Part shown: one piece after another, positions 49,059 to 64,000 of the stretch
Position numbering within the stretch: the stretch's first letter is position 1
Layout of the letters: each line of letters begins with the position of its first letter
Assembly (NCBI GenBank): GCA_023634235.1
Contig: JAMKCF010000015.1
Span: 11,690,087 to 11,754,086, forward strand
From: Pisaster brevispinus
Taxonomy: Eukaryota; Echinodermata; Asteroidea; Forcipulatida; Asteriidae
DNA: 64,000 nucleotides
Direction of reading: 5' to 3'
Made by a program: the position numbers and the translations under genes
The notes under the pieces: generated by a model
The model's input: the letters and a program-made list of their open reading frames with translations, nothing else
Databases searched by the model: none
Told to the model about the DNA's origin: nothing

Positions 49059-49416
49059 ATTTCTGTGAATGTTGCTAAATTTCTCTTGTATTTTTAATGA
49101 GGCTTGGCAGTGATTCCGGCGTTGGCTGGGAACTCGGTCAGGTCTCACCGACTGTTTGCCGGCGTTTTGGTGGAGTGGCATTGTGTGATGAGACTGGGGC
49201 TTATCCATGGTGTCGCCTTGCTAAGCGTCGGGCGGTTTTTTAATGTTGTTAGTGCCTTGTCTTCGTATGTGCGTAACTCCTGTTTGTATTTTTATCAAAG
49301 GTTGTTGACATTTATTAGGTATGGGCAGGGGGGAGCGAAACCCCACGACACTAAGGTGCAGCATGACTGCCCTGCCCAGGGGTCTCTTGTTTCAAAACAA
49401 CCCCAAAATCAAAAAT

Positions 49417-49573
49417 TAGTATCTGTTCTTTTCAGAATAATATCTGAAATGCTGCTCATCGAGCAGCAAGTATATTAATCTGATTTTTGGATGATCGGCC
49501 ATGGAAGAGGGGCTTGCCCCGTCCTGGCCACGGGTTGGCCCGGTTTTGCACTACTGCCGGGATCGGCCCACAC
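49417..49573 (+). pseudogene. U2 snRNA copy 5, 3' fragment (nt 34-190)
   Basis: Unmutated U2 3' portion after element B. Confidence 0.92.
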
Positions 49574-49712
49574 TCCCCTCTTGGGGAAATCAATAAAAAA
49601 AAAAGTCAGGTTTGATTTTCAACTTTTGTTTTGCTGAGATTGTCTTGAGTTTGTTTTGTTTGTCAACAAATCATGGATGGTTTCGACGCCCACGTCCGCA
49701 ACGCTTGCCTAA

Positions 49713-50114
<402 letters not shown>

Positions 50115-50940
50115 GCAGTAACCCTGCTAAGAATCCCACATTGAAAACAACGGCTCTTTTCAGAGCCACCACAAGTTCAAAAAAGAGATAAACAACTTGT
50201 CTATTCGTTTCCTACACTCCTATCTTCCTTTTGTTGTCCTATATTTCTGTTTAAATTACGTTTAAATACAAAGTACATAAAGTCTAAAACACTATTGGGG
50301 CACTCACTGTCCATAAGTAACATCGTTTAAACAAAATTAAAACCACCGACACCCACCATTCTTAATGTTAGACGTCATGGCGATACTCCCGAAACTGTTT
50401 CTTGTTATGGCAAAGGAAACTCAACCGTCCGTGGGGGAGTCTTTTCCCTTTTCCAAAATGGAGGTGGAATTCTATTGATACTGTTTTTATAAGTTGTTTG
50501 TTGGTCCCCCACGTAATGTTTGGGGTATTATTCAATGAAGTTGTTTGTTGAGGGTTGAAATCTGTTTACAAGTCCTTTCTTGCGCTTTTAATTTGTGTTT
50601 GTTTTGTTTTTGTTGTATTTTTCCCTCCCTCCCCTCTTTTCTTTTCGTCTTCAACAAATTACTTCTCAGACAATAATGAGCTGCCAACCGTATTCCGTTA
50701 AGCATAATTATTTTCTACGATTACTTAGTTTTTCCTATGCTTAAGCAGCTACCTCCATTGTGTCAGCTTTGGCCCCGATGATGACCACTCAAGCGGTTCT
50801 GGCGGGATTTGCCCTGAATGGCCATGAGCAAATCCAATTGCGTCCCCGCCTTTGTCAGGGGCGATCCTTCAACGGGCATCCCAATCCTTTAAGAGGAGCT
50901 GCTATGCTGGCGACTTGGACCACAACTTTGAAAACAGTAA

Positions 50941-51360
<420 letters not shown>

Positions 51361-52206
51361 GAAACTCGTTTCTACTAAACAAAACGGCTCTTTTCAGAGC
51401 CACCACTTCTTTAAAGAGATTTTGTAATCATGCCCTGTGTTATCGTTCTCCGTTTTATTTCCTTCAAACTTACAAAAATTGATTTTAACTAGATCCCCTT
51501 ATTACATAAGTTAGCTTCCTCAACAAGTATAACAGAAAACATGTTTCCAATGTTGAATGTGGCCCCTTTCTGGCATGACTTCAATAGCCTGCTCTATAAT
51601 TGCAGATTCACAGATTATAACTGTAAACTGTTACATTACATCGTTTTTTTTCCTCTTTTTTCTTCTCTTCTTTTCTTTTCAGTGGGTGACTATCACCCCA
51701 CGCACTCACTAGCTCGCCCGCTCGTCCATTATTTTATTCACTTCCATTCATTGTCTGTTAAAAATTGATACATTTTTGTATCCACCCATTTCTTTGGGAT
51801 TGGCGCTCTATGTTTTTGTGCATATTTCTTCTTCTTGGGAAATAATCGGTACACTAAAATTAGTATGAATGTAATTTGGTTGGTTTGAACTGGACCAAAG
51901 TGAGGTTCTATTTCGTTTATATTAAAAGTAATAGTAACTGTTTGTTTTCAATGGTTGCCTGCCCAATTCAAACACCCATTTCGGGAAGGGGAAGTTTTGG
52001 ACCCCCCCCCCCCATACTGGTTGTACAATATTAGAAAATCACCAGACCGCTTCACTGCCCACAGGGTGAGGCGCGAATTGTAACAATGGCCACTGGACAC
52101 CGGATCCTCCAGGCGCAGTATAAAGCTAAACGTTCTCCGTTGTACGGGCCATCAGTCTGATTTTGTCTATCAATTCAGTACGCTTCAAATAAACACTCTA
52201 GTCACC

Positions 52207-52575
52207 ATGCCTCCTAAAGCAAGTGGAAAGGGACAGAAGAAAGCCGGTAACACCAAGGGTCCACTCCGGACAGACAAGAAGAGGCGACGTCGCCGCAAGG
52301 AGAGCTACGGAATTTACATCTACAAGGTCATGAAGCAGGTCCATCCCGACACGGGAATTTCGAGCAAGGCGATGTCCATCATGAACAGCTTCGTAAACGA
52401 TATCTTCGAGCGCATTGCCGCCGAGTCTTCTCGATTGGCACACTACAACAAGAAATCAACCATCACCAGCCGAGAGGTCCAGACTGCAGTTCGACTCCTT
52501 CTCCCCGGTGAGCTGGCCAAGCACGCTGTCAGTGAGGGCACCAAGGCGGTCACCAAGTACACAACTTCAAAATAA
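52207..52575 (+). CDS. H2B: Histone H2B, copy 6
   Basis: Identical protein to copy 1. TATAAA at 52119, stem-loop 52605-52620. Confidence 0.99.
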   Translation: MPPKASGKGQKKAGNTKGPLRTDKKRRRRRKESYGIYIYKVMKQVHPDTGISSKAMSIMNSFVNDIFERIAAESSRLAHYNKKSTITSREVQTAVRLLLPGELAKHAVSEGTKAVTKYTTSK

Positions 52576-53316
52576 GCTGGCCCGAGGTCATGCATAATCC
52601 AAACGGCTCTTTTCAGAGCCAACACATTTCCCAAAGAGAGATTTAAACATGCGTGTCGTATTGACTTCCCCCGCCATCCCTCCACAGTTTTTATCACATA
52701 AAATAACATAACATGATTTTATTACAAGAACATTATTTCATGGTGTTACAAGAACCTTAATTTATTAAGATATAACCTTAATTTATGATGAGTAGGTCCT
52801 TCCTGCCGTTTCTTTCCGCTTTTAAAGTTTATAATTTCATATAAAGAAGAAGATAATTATTCGAGTCCAAATCATCTTGAACAATGTTTTAATAAGCTAG
52901 TTTATCATTTTTTGGCGTTTATAGGCACATGCATTGCTCATTTTAAACTTCTGTTCTTTTTTGGTATTTCCTTCTCTGATTATAGGCAGTTCAAAGGCCA
53001 CGCTCGGCTTTCATAAGTTTCTGGATGCAACTGTGACATCGAGTTAAGTGAGGGTCAACACATCCAACTTGAAGGCGTACATACATTTTGGGTAGGTTGC
53101 ACTTTACCTTTCCTTTTTTTTTGGGGGGGGGGGCCGCTGGTTGTCTTGATGCCATACTCTACTTCAACATCACGACAACATTAATTTACACAATTTAAAC
53201 AAAGAGAAACAAATTTAATCTAAATATATACACAAACAAACACACACCCAAAAAAACAACAACATGACGTTTGTTTGTCACTTTGGGTCATTGATGTTTT
53301 TGCTGTTGTTGTTGTT

Positions 53317-53349
<33 letters not shown>

Positions 53350-53605
53350 CTTCTCCTTCTTTTCCGTGGGTGGGAACCACAGTAATTATCCCTCAATCGA
53401 CCAGCGTGCTGCCGCTGGTCGGCCCCGCCGAGGAGAATGCTCCGCTGACCCCGGACCCCCGGGCGCGTCCATGCGAGGAGAAACCTGATTGGTGCATTCA
53501 GGATCCCCCAGAACGCCATAAGTACCCTCCTGACAGTCCACGGTGTCATTCCCAAGAACTACAACGCTAAGCGTGTCTTTCAGTTTCTTGCTAAGTAAGT
53601 AATAA

Positions 53606-53989
<384 letters not shown>

Positions 53990-54927
53990 ATTCATATCTT
54001 GCTAGACTACTAAACCAAACGGCTCTTACGGAGCCACCACATTAATCCAAAGAGAGATTCTAAACTTGATTGCATTTGTAAGGCCCCGAAGTTAAATTAG
54101 AAATTATTCCTTATGATTCCTTTCTTTGGTTTCTTCACATGACTTTCTTTTCCATCCAGCTTTTCTTTTTAAAACATAAACAAGCGGGTTTATCACTTCA
54201 TTAAAAAAAGTCCTACAGAGAACAGAAAAACATTAAATTTTGTTGCTACTCGTTAAAAAACACCAAAAAACCAAGGTGAAAACAACGTCTGCGAAATATT
54301 AACGAACGAAATTGCTTAGCACACCCAACCCCATGCAACAACAAGGTGAAAAATATAATCTGGAGAGAGGCTCTATCCTCTTTTTATGTCTCGATCCATT
54401 AATCTTTGTATTTCCGCCTTTCTTTCCTAAACCCCGCTGTTTTGTTTTATTCAGTATTTTCCCCCTTCTCTAATTCCGCAAACCGCCCGTAGCGTGTGTG
54501 TGTGTACACACAGTACATCACACACATGTTGTTTCTATGTACAATTTTTATGCGTAATGAGCATCCCACAGCGAGTACTGTGTTGTGTTTTGCGTGTTTG
54601 CAATGTCCATTGTCTTAACGCGCGCGAAAACAAAAATAGACACGCGCGACAAACACTTCCCACCCAGGCAACACTGTACAACGTCAACATAAACTCAGAA
54701 TTCACATGTACTTGCGTATAGCATGCGTTAACACTTGGTTGTATTGCAGTTTTCGTGCAAGCGCTTGCTTTGTGTACAATCAGAGTTGCGGTATATTTTG
54801 CACCCCCAATGTTTCCCGTGTGTGGCGAGTTGGCAAAAAGTAACAGCGCCCTCTTGTGGCACCATGGCATCTCGTGTGACTCGTGTCATTGCGGAGGCTG
54901 CATTATTCTTGGGAAAACTTTGTGAGT

Positions 54928-55117
54928 ATCGCTTCTCGGCCTTTTGGCTAAGATCATGTGTAGTATCTGTTCTTTTCAGAATAATATCTGAAATGCTGCT
55001 CATCGAGCAGCAAGTATATTAATCTGATTTTTGGATGATCGGCCATGGAAGAGGGGCTTGCCCCGTCCTGGCCACGGGTTGGCCCGGTTTTGCACTACTG
55101 CCGGGATCGGCCCACAC
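54928..55117 (+). ncRNA. U2 snRNA gene, intact copy 6
   Basis: Identical to the intact copy at 3072, including T at nucleotide 30. The candidate CTCF-like site is at 54846-54859. Confidence 0.93.
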
Positions 55118-55256
55118 TCCCCTCTTGGGGAAATCAATAAAAAAAAAAGTCAGGTTTGATTTTCAACTTTTGTTTTGCTGAGATTGTCTTGAGTTTGTTT
55201 TGTTTGTCAACAAATCATGGATGGTTTCGACGCCCACGTCCGCAACGCTTGCCTAA

Positions 55257-55658
<402 letters not shown>

Positions 55659-56484
55659 GCAGTAACCCTGCTAAGAATCCCACATTGAAAACAACGGCTC
55701 TTTTCAGAGCCACCACAAGTTCAAAAAAGAGATAAACAACTTGTCTATTCGTTTCCTACACTCCTATCTTCCTTTTGTTGTCCTATATTTCTGTTTAAAT
55801 TACGTTTAAATACAAAGTACATAAAGTCTAAAACACTATTGGGGCACTCACTGTCCATAAGTAACATCGTTTAAACAAAATTAAAACCACCGACACCCAC
55901 CATTCTTAATGTTAGACGTCATGGCGATACTCCCGAAACTGTTTCTTGTTATGGCAAAGGAAACTCAACCGTCCGTGGGGGAGTCTTTTCCCTTTTCCAA
56001 AATGGAGGTGGAATTCTATTGATACTGTTTTTATAAGTTGTTTGTTGGTCCCCCACGTAATGTTTGGGGTATTATTCAATGAAGTTGTTTGTTGAGGGTT
56101 GAAATCTGTTTACAAGTCCTTTCTTGCGCTTTTAATTTGTGTTTGTTTTGTTTTTGTTGTATTTTTCCCTCCCTCCCCTCTTTTCTTTTCGTCTTCAACA
56201 AATTACTTCTCAGACAATAATGAGCTGCCAACCGTATTCCGTTAAGCATAATTATTTTCTACGATTACTTAGTTTTTCCTATGCTTAAGCAGCTACCTCC
56301 ATTGTGTCAGCTTTGGCCCCGATGATGACCACTCAAGCGGTTCTGGCGGGATTTGCCCTGAATGGCCATGAGCAAATCCAATTGCGTCCCCGCCTTTGTC
56401 AGGGGCGATCCTTCAACGGGCATCCCAATCCTTTAAGAGGAGCTGCTATGCTGGCGACTTGGACCACAACTTTGAAAACAGTAA

Positions 56485-56904
<420 letters not shown>

Positions 56905-57748
56905 GAAACTCGTTTCTACTAAACAAAACGGCTCTTTTCAGAGCCACCACTTCTTTAAAGAGATTTTGTAATCATGCCCTGTGTTATCGTTCTCCGTTTT
57001 ATTTCCTTCAAACTTACAAAAATTGATTTTAACTAGATCCCCTTATTACATAAGTTAGCTTCCTCAACAAGTATAACAGAAAACATGTTTCCAATGTTGA
57101 ATGTGGCCCCTTTCTGGCATGACTTCAATAGCCTGCTCTATAATTGCAGATTCACAGATTATAACTGTAAACTGTTACATTACATCGTTTTTTTTCCTCT
57201 TTTTTCTTCTCTTCTTTTCTTTTCAGTGGGTGACTATCACCCCACGCACTCACTAGCTCGCCCGCTCGTCCATTATTTTATTCACTTCCATTCATTGTCT
57301 GTTAAAAATTGATACATTTTTGTATCCACCCATTTCTTTGGGATTGGCGCTCTATGTTTTTGTGCATATTTCTTCTTCTTGGGAAATAATCGGTACACTA
57401 AAATTAGTATGAATGTAATTTGGTTGGTTTGAACTGGACCAAAGTGAGGTTCTATTTCGTTTATATTAAAAGTAATAGTAACTGTTTGTTTTCAATGGTT
57501 GCCTGCCCAATTCAAACACCCATTTCGGGAAGGGGAAGTTTTGGACCCCCCCCCCATACTGGTTGTACAATATTAGAAAATCACCAGACCGCTTCACTGC
57601 CCACAGGGTGAGGCGCGAATTGTAACAATGGCCACTGGACACCGGATCCTCCAGGCGCAGTATAAAGCTAAACGTTCTCCGTTGTACGGGCCATCAGTCT
57701 GATTTTGTCTATCAATTCAGTACGCTTCAAATAAACACTCTAGTCACC

Positions 57749-58117
57749 ATGCCTCCTAAAGCAAGTGGAAAGGGACAGAAGAAAGCCGGTAACACCAAGG
57801 GTCCACTCCGGACAGACAAGAAGAGGCGACGTCGCCGCAAGGAGAGCTACGGAATTTACATCTACAAGGTCATGAAGCAGGTCCATCCCGACACGGGAAT
57901 TTCGAGCAAGGCGATGTCCATCATGAACAGCTTCGTAAACGATATCTTCGAGCGCATTGCCGCCGAGTCTTCTCGATTGGCACACTACAACAAGAAATCA
58001 ACCATCACCAGCCGAGAGGTCCAGACTGCAGTTCGACTCCTTCTCCCCGGTGAGCTGGCCAAGCACGCTGTCAGTGAGGGCACCAAGGCGGTCACCAAGT
58101 ACACAACTTCAAAATAA
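57749..58117 (+). CDS. H2B: Histone H2B, copy 7
   Basis: Identical protein to copy 1. TATAAA at 57661, stem-loop 58147-58162. Confidence 0.99.
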   Translation: MPPKASGKGQKKAGNTKGPLRTDKKRRRRRKESYGIYIYKVMKQVHPDTGISSKAMSIMNSFVNDIFERIAAESSRLAHYNKKSTITSREVQTAVRLLLPGELAKHAVSEGTKAVTKYTTSK

Positions 58118-58856
58118 GCTGGCCCGAGGTCATGCATAATCCAAACGGCTCTTTTCAGAGCCAACACATTTCCCAAAGAGAGATTTAAACATGCGTGTCG
58201 TATTGACTTCCCCCGCCATCCCTCCACAGTTTTTATCACATAAAATAACATAACATGATTTTATTACAAGAACATTATTTCATGGTGTTACAAGAACCTT
58301 AATTTATTAAGATATAACCTTAATTTATGATGAGTAGGTCCTTCCTGCCGTTTCTTTCCGCTTTTAAAGTTTATAATTTCATATAAAGAAGAAGATAATT
58401 ATTCGAGTCCAAATCATCTTGAACAATGTTTTAATAAGCTAGTTTATCATTTTTTGGCGTTTATAGGCACATGCATTGCTCATTTTAAACTTCTGTTCTT
58501 TTTTGGTATTTCCTTCTCTGATTATAGGCAGTTCAAAGGCCACGCTCGGCTTTCATAAGTTTCTGGATGCAACTGTGACATCGAGTTAAGTGAGGGTCAA
58601 CACATCCAACTTGAAGGCGTACATACATTTTGGGTAGGTTGCACTTTACCTTTCCTTTTTTTTGGGGGGGGGGCCGCTGGTTGTCTTGATGCCATACTCT
58701 ACTTCAACATCACGACAACATTAATTTACACAATTTAAACAAAGAGAAACAAATTTAATCTAAATATATACACAAACAAACACACACCCAAAAAAACAAC
58801 AACATGACGTTTGTTTGTCACTTTGGGTCATTGATGTTTTTGCTGTTGTTGTTGTT

Positions 58857-58889
<33 letters not shown>

Positions 58890-59145
58890 CTTCTCCTTCT
58901 TTTCCGTGGGTGGGAACCACAGTAATTATCCCTCAATCGACCAGCGTGCTGCCGCTGGTCGGCCCCGCCGAGGAGAATGCTCCGCTGACCCCGGACCCCC
59001 GGGCGCGTCCATGCGAGGAGAAACCTGATTGGTGCATTCAGGATCCCCCAGAACGCCATAAGTACCCTCCTGACAGTCCACGGTGTCATTCCCAAGAACT
59101 ACAACGCTAAGCGTGTCTTTCAGTTTCTTGCTAAGTAAGTAATAA

Positions 59146-59529
<384 letters not shown>

Positions 59530-60467
59530 ATTCATATCTTGCTAGACTACTAAACCAAACGGCTCTTACGGAGCCACCACATTAATCCAAAGAGAGATTC
59601 TAAACTTGATTGCATTTGTAAGGCCCCGAAGTTAAATTAGAAATTATTCCTTATGATTCCTTTCTTTGGTTTCTTCACATGACTTTCTTTTCCATCCAGC
59701 TTTTCTTTTTAAAACATAAACAAGCGGGTTTATCACTTCATTAAAAAAAGTCCTACAGAGAACAGAAAAACATTAAATTTTGTTGCTACTCGTTAAAAAA
59801 CACCAAAAAACCAAGGTGAAAACAACGTCTGCGAAATATTAACGAACGAAATTGCTTAGCACACCCAACCCCATGCAACAACAAGGTGAAAAATATAATC
59901 TGGAGAGAGGCTCTATCCTCTTTATATGTCTCGATCCATTAATCTTTGTATTTCCGCCTTTCTTTCCTAAACCCCGCTGTTTTGTTTTATTCAGTATTTT
60001 CCCCCTTCTCTAATTCCGCAAACCGCCCGTAGCGTGTGTGTGTGTACACACAGTACATCACACACATGTTGTTTCTATGTACAATTTTTATGCGTAATGA
60101 GCATCCCACAGCGAGTACTGTGTTGTGTTTTGCGTGTTTGCAATGTCCATTGTCTTAACGCGCGCGGAAACAAAAATAGACACGCGCGACAAACACTTCC
60201 CACCCAGGCAACACTGTACAACGTCAACATAAACTCAGAATTCACATGTACTTGCGTATAGCATGCGTTAACACTTGGTTGTATTGCAGTTTTCGTGCAA
60301 GCGCTTGCTTTGTGTACAATCAGAGTTGCGGTATATTTTGCACCCCCAATGTTTCCCGTGTGTGGCGAGTTGGCAAAAAGTAACAGCGCCCTCTTGTGGC
60401 ACCATGGCATCTCGTGTGACTCGTGTCATTGCGGAGGCTGCATTATTCTTGGGAAAACTTTGTGAGT

Positions 60468-60657
60468 ATCGCTTCTCGGCCTTTTGGCTAAGATCATGTG
60501 TAGTATCTGTTCTTTTCAGAATAATATCTGAAATGCTGCTCATCGAGCAGCAAGTATATTAATCTGATTTTTGGATGATCGGCCATGGAAGAGGGGCTTG
60601 CCCCGTCCTGGCCACGGGTTGGCCCGGTTTTGCACTACTGCCGGGATCGGCCCACAC
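60468..60657 (+). ncRNA. U2 snRNA gene, intact copy 7
   Basis: Identical to the intact copy at 3072. The A-run after the downstream hairpin is shorter here. Confidence 0.93.
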
Positions 60658-60795
60658 TCCCCTCTTGGGGAAATCAATAAAAAAAAAGTCAGGTTTGATT
60701 TTCAACTTTTGTTTTGCTGAGATTGTCTTGAGTTTGTTTTGTTTGTCAACAAATCATGGATGGTTTCGACGCCCACGTCCGCAACGCTTGCCTAA

Positions 60796-61197
<402 letters not shown>

Positions 61198-62023
61198 GCA
61201 GTAACCCTGCTAAGAATCCCACATTGAAAACAACGGCTCTTTTCAGAGCCACCACAAGTTCAAAAAAGAGATAAACAACTTGTCTATTCGTTTCCTACAC
61301 TCCTATCTTCCTTTTGTTGTCCTATATTTCTGTTTAAATTACGTTTAAATACAAAGTACATAAAGTCTAAAACACTATTGGGGCACTCACTGTCCATAAG
61401 TAACATCGTTTAAACAAAATTAAAACCACCGACACCCACCATTCTTAATGTTAGACGTCATGGCGATACTCCCGAAACTGTTTCTTGTTATGGCAAAGGA
61501 AACTCAACCGTCCGTGGGGGAGTCTTTTCCCTTTTCCAAAATGGAGGTGGAATTCTATTGATACTGTTTTTATAAGTTGTTTGTTGGTCCCCCACGTAAT
61601 GTTTGGGGTATTATTCAATGAAGTTGTTTGTTGAGGGTTGAAATCTGTTTACAAGTCCTTTCTTGCGCTTTTAATTTGTGTTTGTTTTGTTTTTGTTGTA
61701 TTTTTCCCTCCCTCCCCTCTTTTCTTTTCGTCTTCAACAAATTACTTCTCAGACAATAATGAGCTGCCAACCGTATTCCGTTAAGCATAATTATTTTCTA
61801 CGATTACTTAGTTTTTCCTATGCTTAAGCAGCTACCTCCATTGTGTCAGCTTTGGCCCCGATGATGACCACTCAAGCGGTTCTGGCGGGATTTGCCCTGA
61901 ATGGCCATGAGCAAATCCAATTGCGTCCCCGCCTTTGTCAGGGGCGATCCTTCAACGGGCATCCCAATCCTTTAAGAGGAGCTGCTATGCTGGCGACTTG
62001 GACCACAACTTTGAAAACAGTAA

Positions 62024-62443
<420 letters not shown>

Positions 62444-62931
62444 GAAACTCGTTTCTACTAAACAAAACGGCTCTTTTCAGAGCCACCACTTCTTTAAAGA
62501 GATTTTGTAATCATGCCCTGTGTTATCGTTCTCCGTTTTATTTCCTTCAAACTTACAAAAATTGATTTTAACTAGATCCCCTTATTACATAAGTTAGCTT
62601 CCTCAACAAGTATAACAGAAAACATGTTTCCAATGTTGAATGTGGCCCCTTTCTGGCATGACTTCAATAGCCTGCTCTATAATTGCAGATTCACAGATTA
62701 TAACTGTAAACTGTTACATTACATCGTTTTTTTTCCTCTTTTTTCTTCTCTTCTTTTCTTTTCAGTGGGTGACTATCACCCCACGCACTCACTAGCTCGC
62801 CCGCTCGTCCATTATTTTATTCACTTCCATTCATTGTCTGTTAAAAATTGATACATTTTTGTATCCACCCATTTCTTTGGGATTGGCGCTCTATGTTTTT
62901 GTGCATATTTCTTCTTCTTGGGAAATAATCG

Positions 62932-64000
62932 GTACACTAAAATTAGTATGAATGTAATTTGGTTGGTTTGAACTGGACCAAAGTGAGGTTCTATTTCGTT
63001 TATATTAAAAGTAATAGTAACTGTTTGTTTTCAATGGTTGCCTGCCCAATTCAAACACCCATTTCGGGAAGGGGAAGTTTTGGACCCCCCCCCCCATACT
63101 GGTTGTACAATATTAGAAAATCACCAGACCGCTTCACTGCCCACAGGGTGAGGCGCGAATTGTAACAATGGCCACTGGACACCGGATCCTCCAGGCGCAG
63201 TATAAAGCTAAACGTTCTCCGTTGTACGGGCCATCAGTCTGATTTTGTCTATCAATTCAGTACGCTTCAAATAAACACTCTAGTCACCATGCCTCCTAAA
63301 GCAAGTGGAAAGGGACAGAAGAAAGCCGGTAACACCAAGGGTCCACTCCGGACAGACAAGAAGAGGCGACGTCGCCGCAAGGAGAGCTACGGAATTTACA
63401 TCTACAAGGTCATGAAGCAGGTCCATCCCGACACGGGAATTTCGAGCAAGGCGATGTCCATCATGAACAGCTTCGTAAACGATATCTTCGAGCGCATTGC
63501 CGCCGAGTCTTCTCGATTGGCACACTACAACAAGAAATCAACCATCACCAGCCGAGAGGTCCAGACTGCAGTTCGACTCCTTCTCCCCGGTGAGCTGGCC
63601 AAGCACGCTGTCAGTGAGGGCACCAAGGCGGTCACCAAGTACACAACTTCAAAATAAGCTGGCCCGAGGTCATGCATAATCCAAACGGCTCTTTTCAGAG
63701 CCAACACATTTCCCAAAGAGAGATTTAAACATGCGTGTCGTATTGACTTCCCCCGCCATCCCTCCACAGTTTTTATCACATAAAATAACATAACATGATT
63801 TTATTACAAGAACATTATTTCATGGTGTTACAAGAACCTTAATTTATTAAGATATAACCTTAATTTATGATGAGTAGGTCCTTCCTGCCGTTTCTTTCCG
63901 CTTTTAAAGTTTATAATTTCATATAAAGAAGAAGATAATTATTCGAGTCCAAATCATCTTGAACAATGTTTTAATAAGCTAGTTTATCATTTTTTGGCGT
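62932..64000 (+). repeat. Histone-U2 repeat unit 8 (partial)
   Basis: Start of another unit with a complete H2B. It runs off the window within the H2B-H2A spacer, so the array continues. Confidence 0.95.
63289..63657 (+). CDS. H2B: Histone H2B, copy 8
   Basis: Identical protein to copy 1. TATAAA at 63201, stem-loop 63687-63702. Confidence 0.99.
   Translation: MPPKASGKGQKKAGNTKGPLRTDKKRRRRRKESYGIYIYKVMKQVHPDTGISSKAMSIMNSFVNDIFERIAAESSRLAHYNKKSTITSREVQTAVRLLLPGELAKHAVSEGTKAVTKYTTSK

Larger units (their letters stand above)
42999..49416 (+). mobile_element. Tx1/Keno-like APE-type non-LTR retrotransposon B in U2
   Basis: A 6418-bp two-ORF element in U2 orientation, clearly different in sequence from element A. 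It has a 748-bp hairpin-rich 5' UTR, ORF1 (43747-45120), a 45-bp gap, ORF2 (45166-48627) and a 789-bp 3' UTR with a 213-bp-period duplication and a terminal stem (49322-49330 pairing 49370-49378). The end is CAAAAAT with no poly(A) tail. The target and the two-ORF APE architecture again fit Tx1-group U2 elements. I cannot tell whether it is a described family. Confidence 0.9.

Overview
The window is a tandem array of animal core-histone genes. It holds seven complete repeat units and the start of an eighth. Each unit reads, all on the + strand, H2B - H2A - U2 snRNA - H4 - H3, and the uninterrupted unit is about 5.54 kb. There is no H1 gene. Every histone gene lacks introns and a coding poly(A) signal and ends in a histone-type 3' stem-loop plus a purine-rich downstream element, so these are replication-dependent histones. 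Cys at H4 position 73, GATCC motifs upstream of the H2B, H2A and H3 cap regions, and the H2B N-terminus suggest a marine invertebrate deuterostome, most likely an echinoderm or a relative. That assignment is inference.

Layout by unit: 1-5536 intact; 5537-13843 has a 5'-truncated retrotransposon in U2; 13844-29317 has a complex of one full-length element, fragments and a fold-back inversion in U2; 29318-39896 has an APE-type element in U2; 39897-51848 has a second, different APE-type element in U2; 51849-57392 intact; 57393-62931 intact; 62932-64000 partial. All 8 H2B, 7 H2A, 7 H4 and 7 H3 copies are open. One H2A copy (31081-31449) has lost three codons. Three of seven U2 genes are intact.

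The striking content is the set of insertions. Four of the seven U2 genes are broken, always in the branch-point-recognition region, by three unrelated non-LTR retrotransposon families, and every primary insertion is in U2 orientation. One family is a restriction-like-endonuclease (RLE) element with three N-terminal C2H2 fingers, resembling the U2-specific Utopia lineage. The other two are two-ORF, AP-endonuclease elements of the Tx1/Keno type. Their 3' junctions fall at U2 nucleotides 34, 36 and 39, so two unrelated nuclease classes use almost the same site. A full-length copy of each family has intact reading frames.

Other notable signals are: an array of seven covarying hairpins in the Utopia-like 3' UTR; a chain of hairpins in one Tx1-like 5' UTR; a perfect palindrome joining U2 to the other Tx1-like element; a tandem Utopia insertion separated by a 23-bp target duplication; a 1.78-kb inverted repeat; a non-canonical 15-nt histone stem-loop in every H2A gene; H3 Glu81; and U at U2 position 30 where A is usual. 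U2 coordinates below use nucleotide 1 = the A of ATCGCTTCTC.
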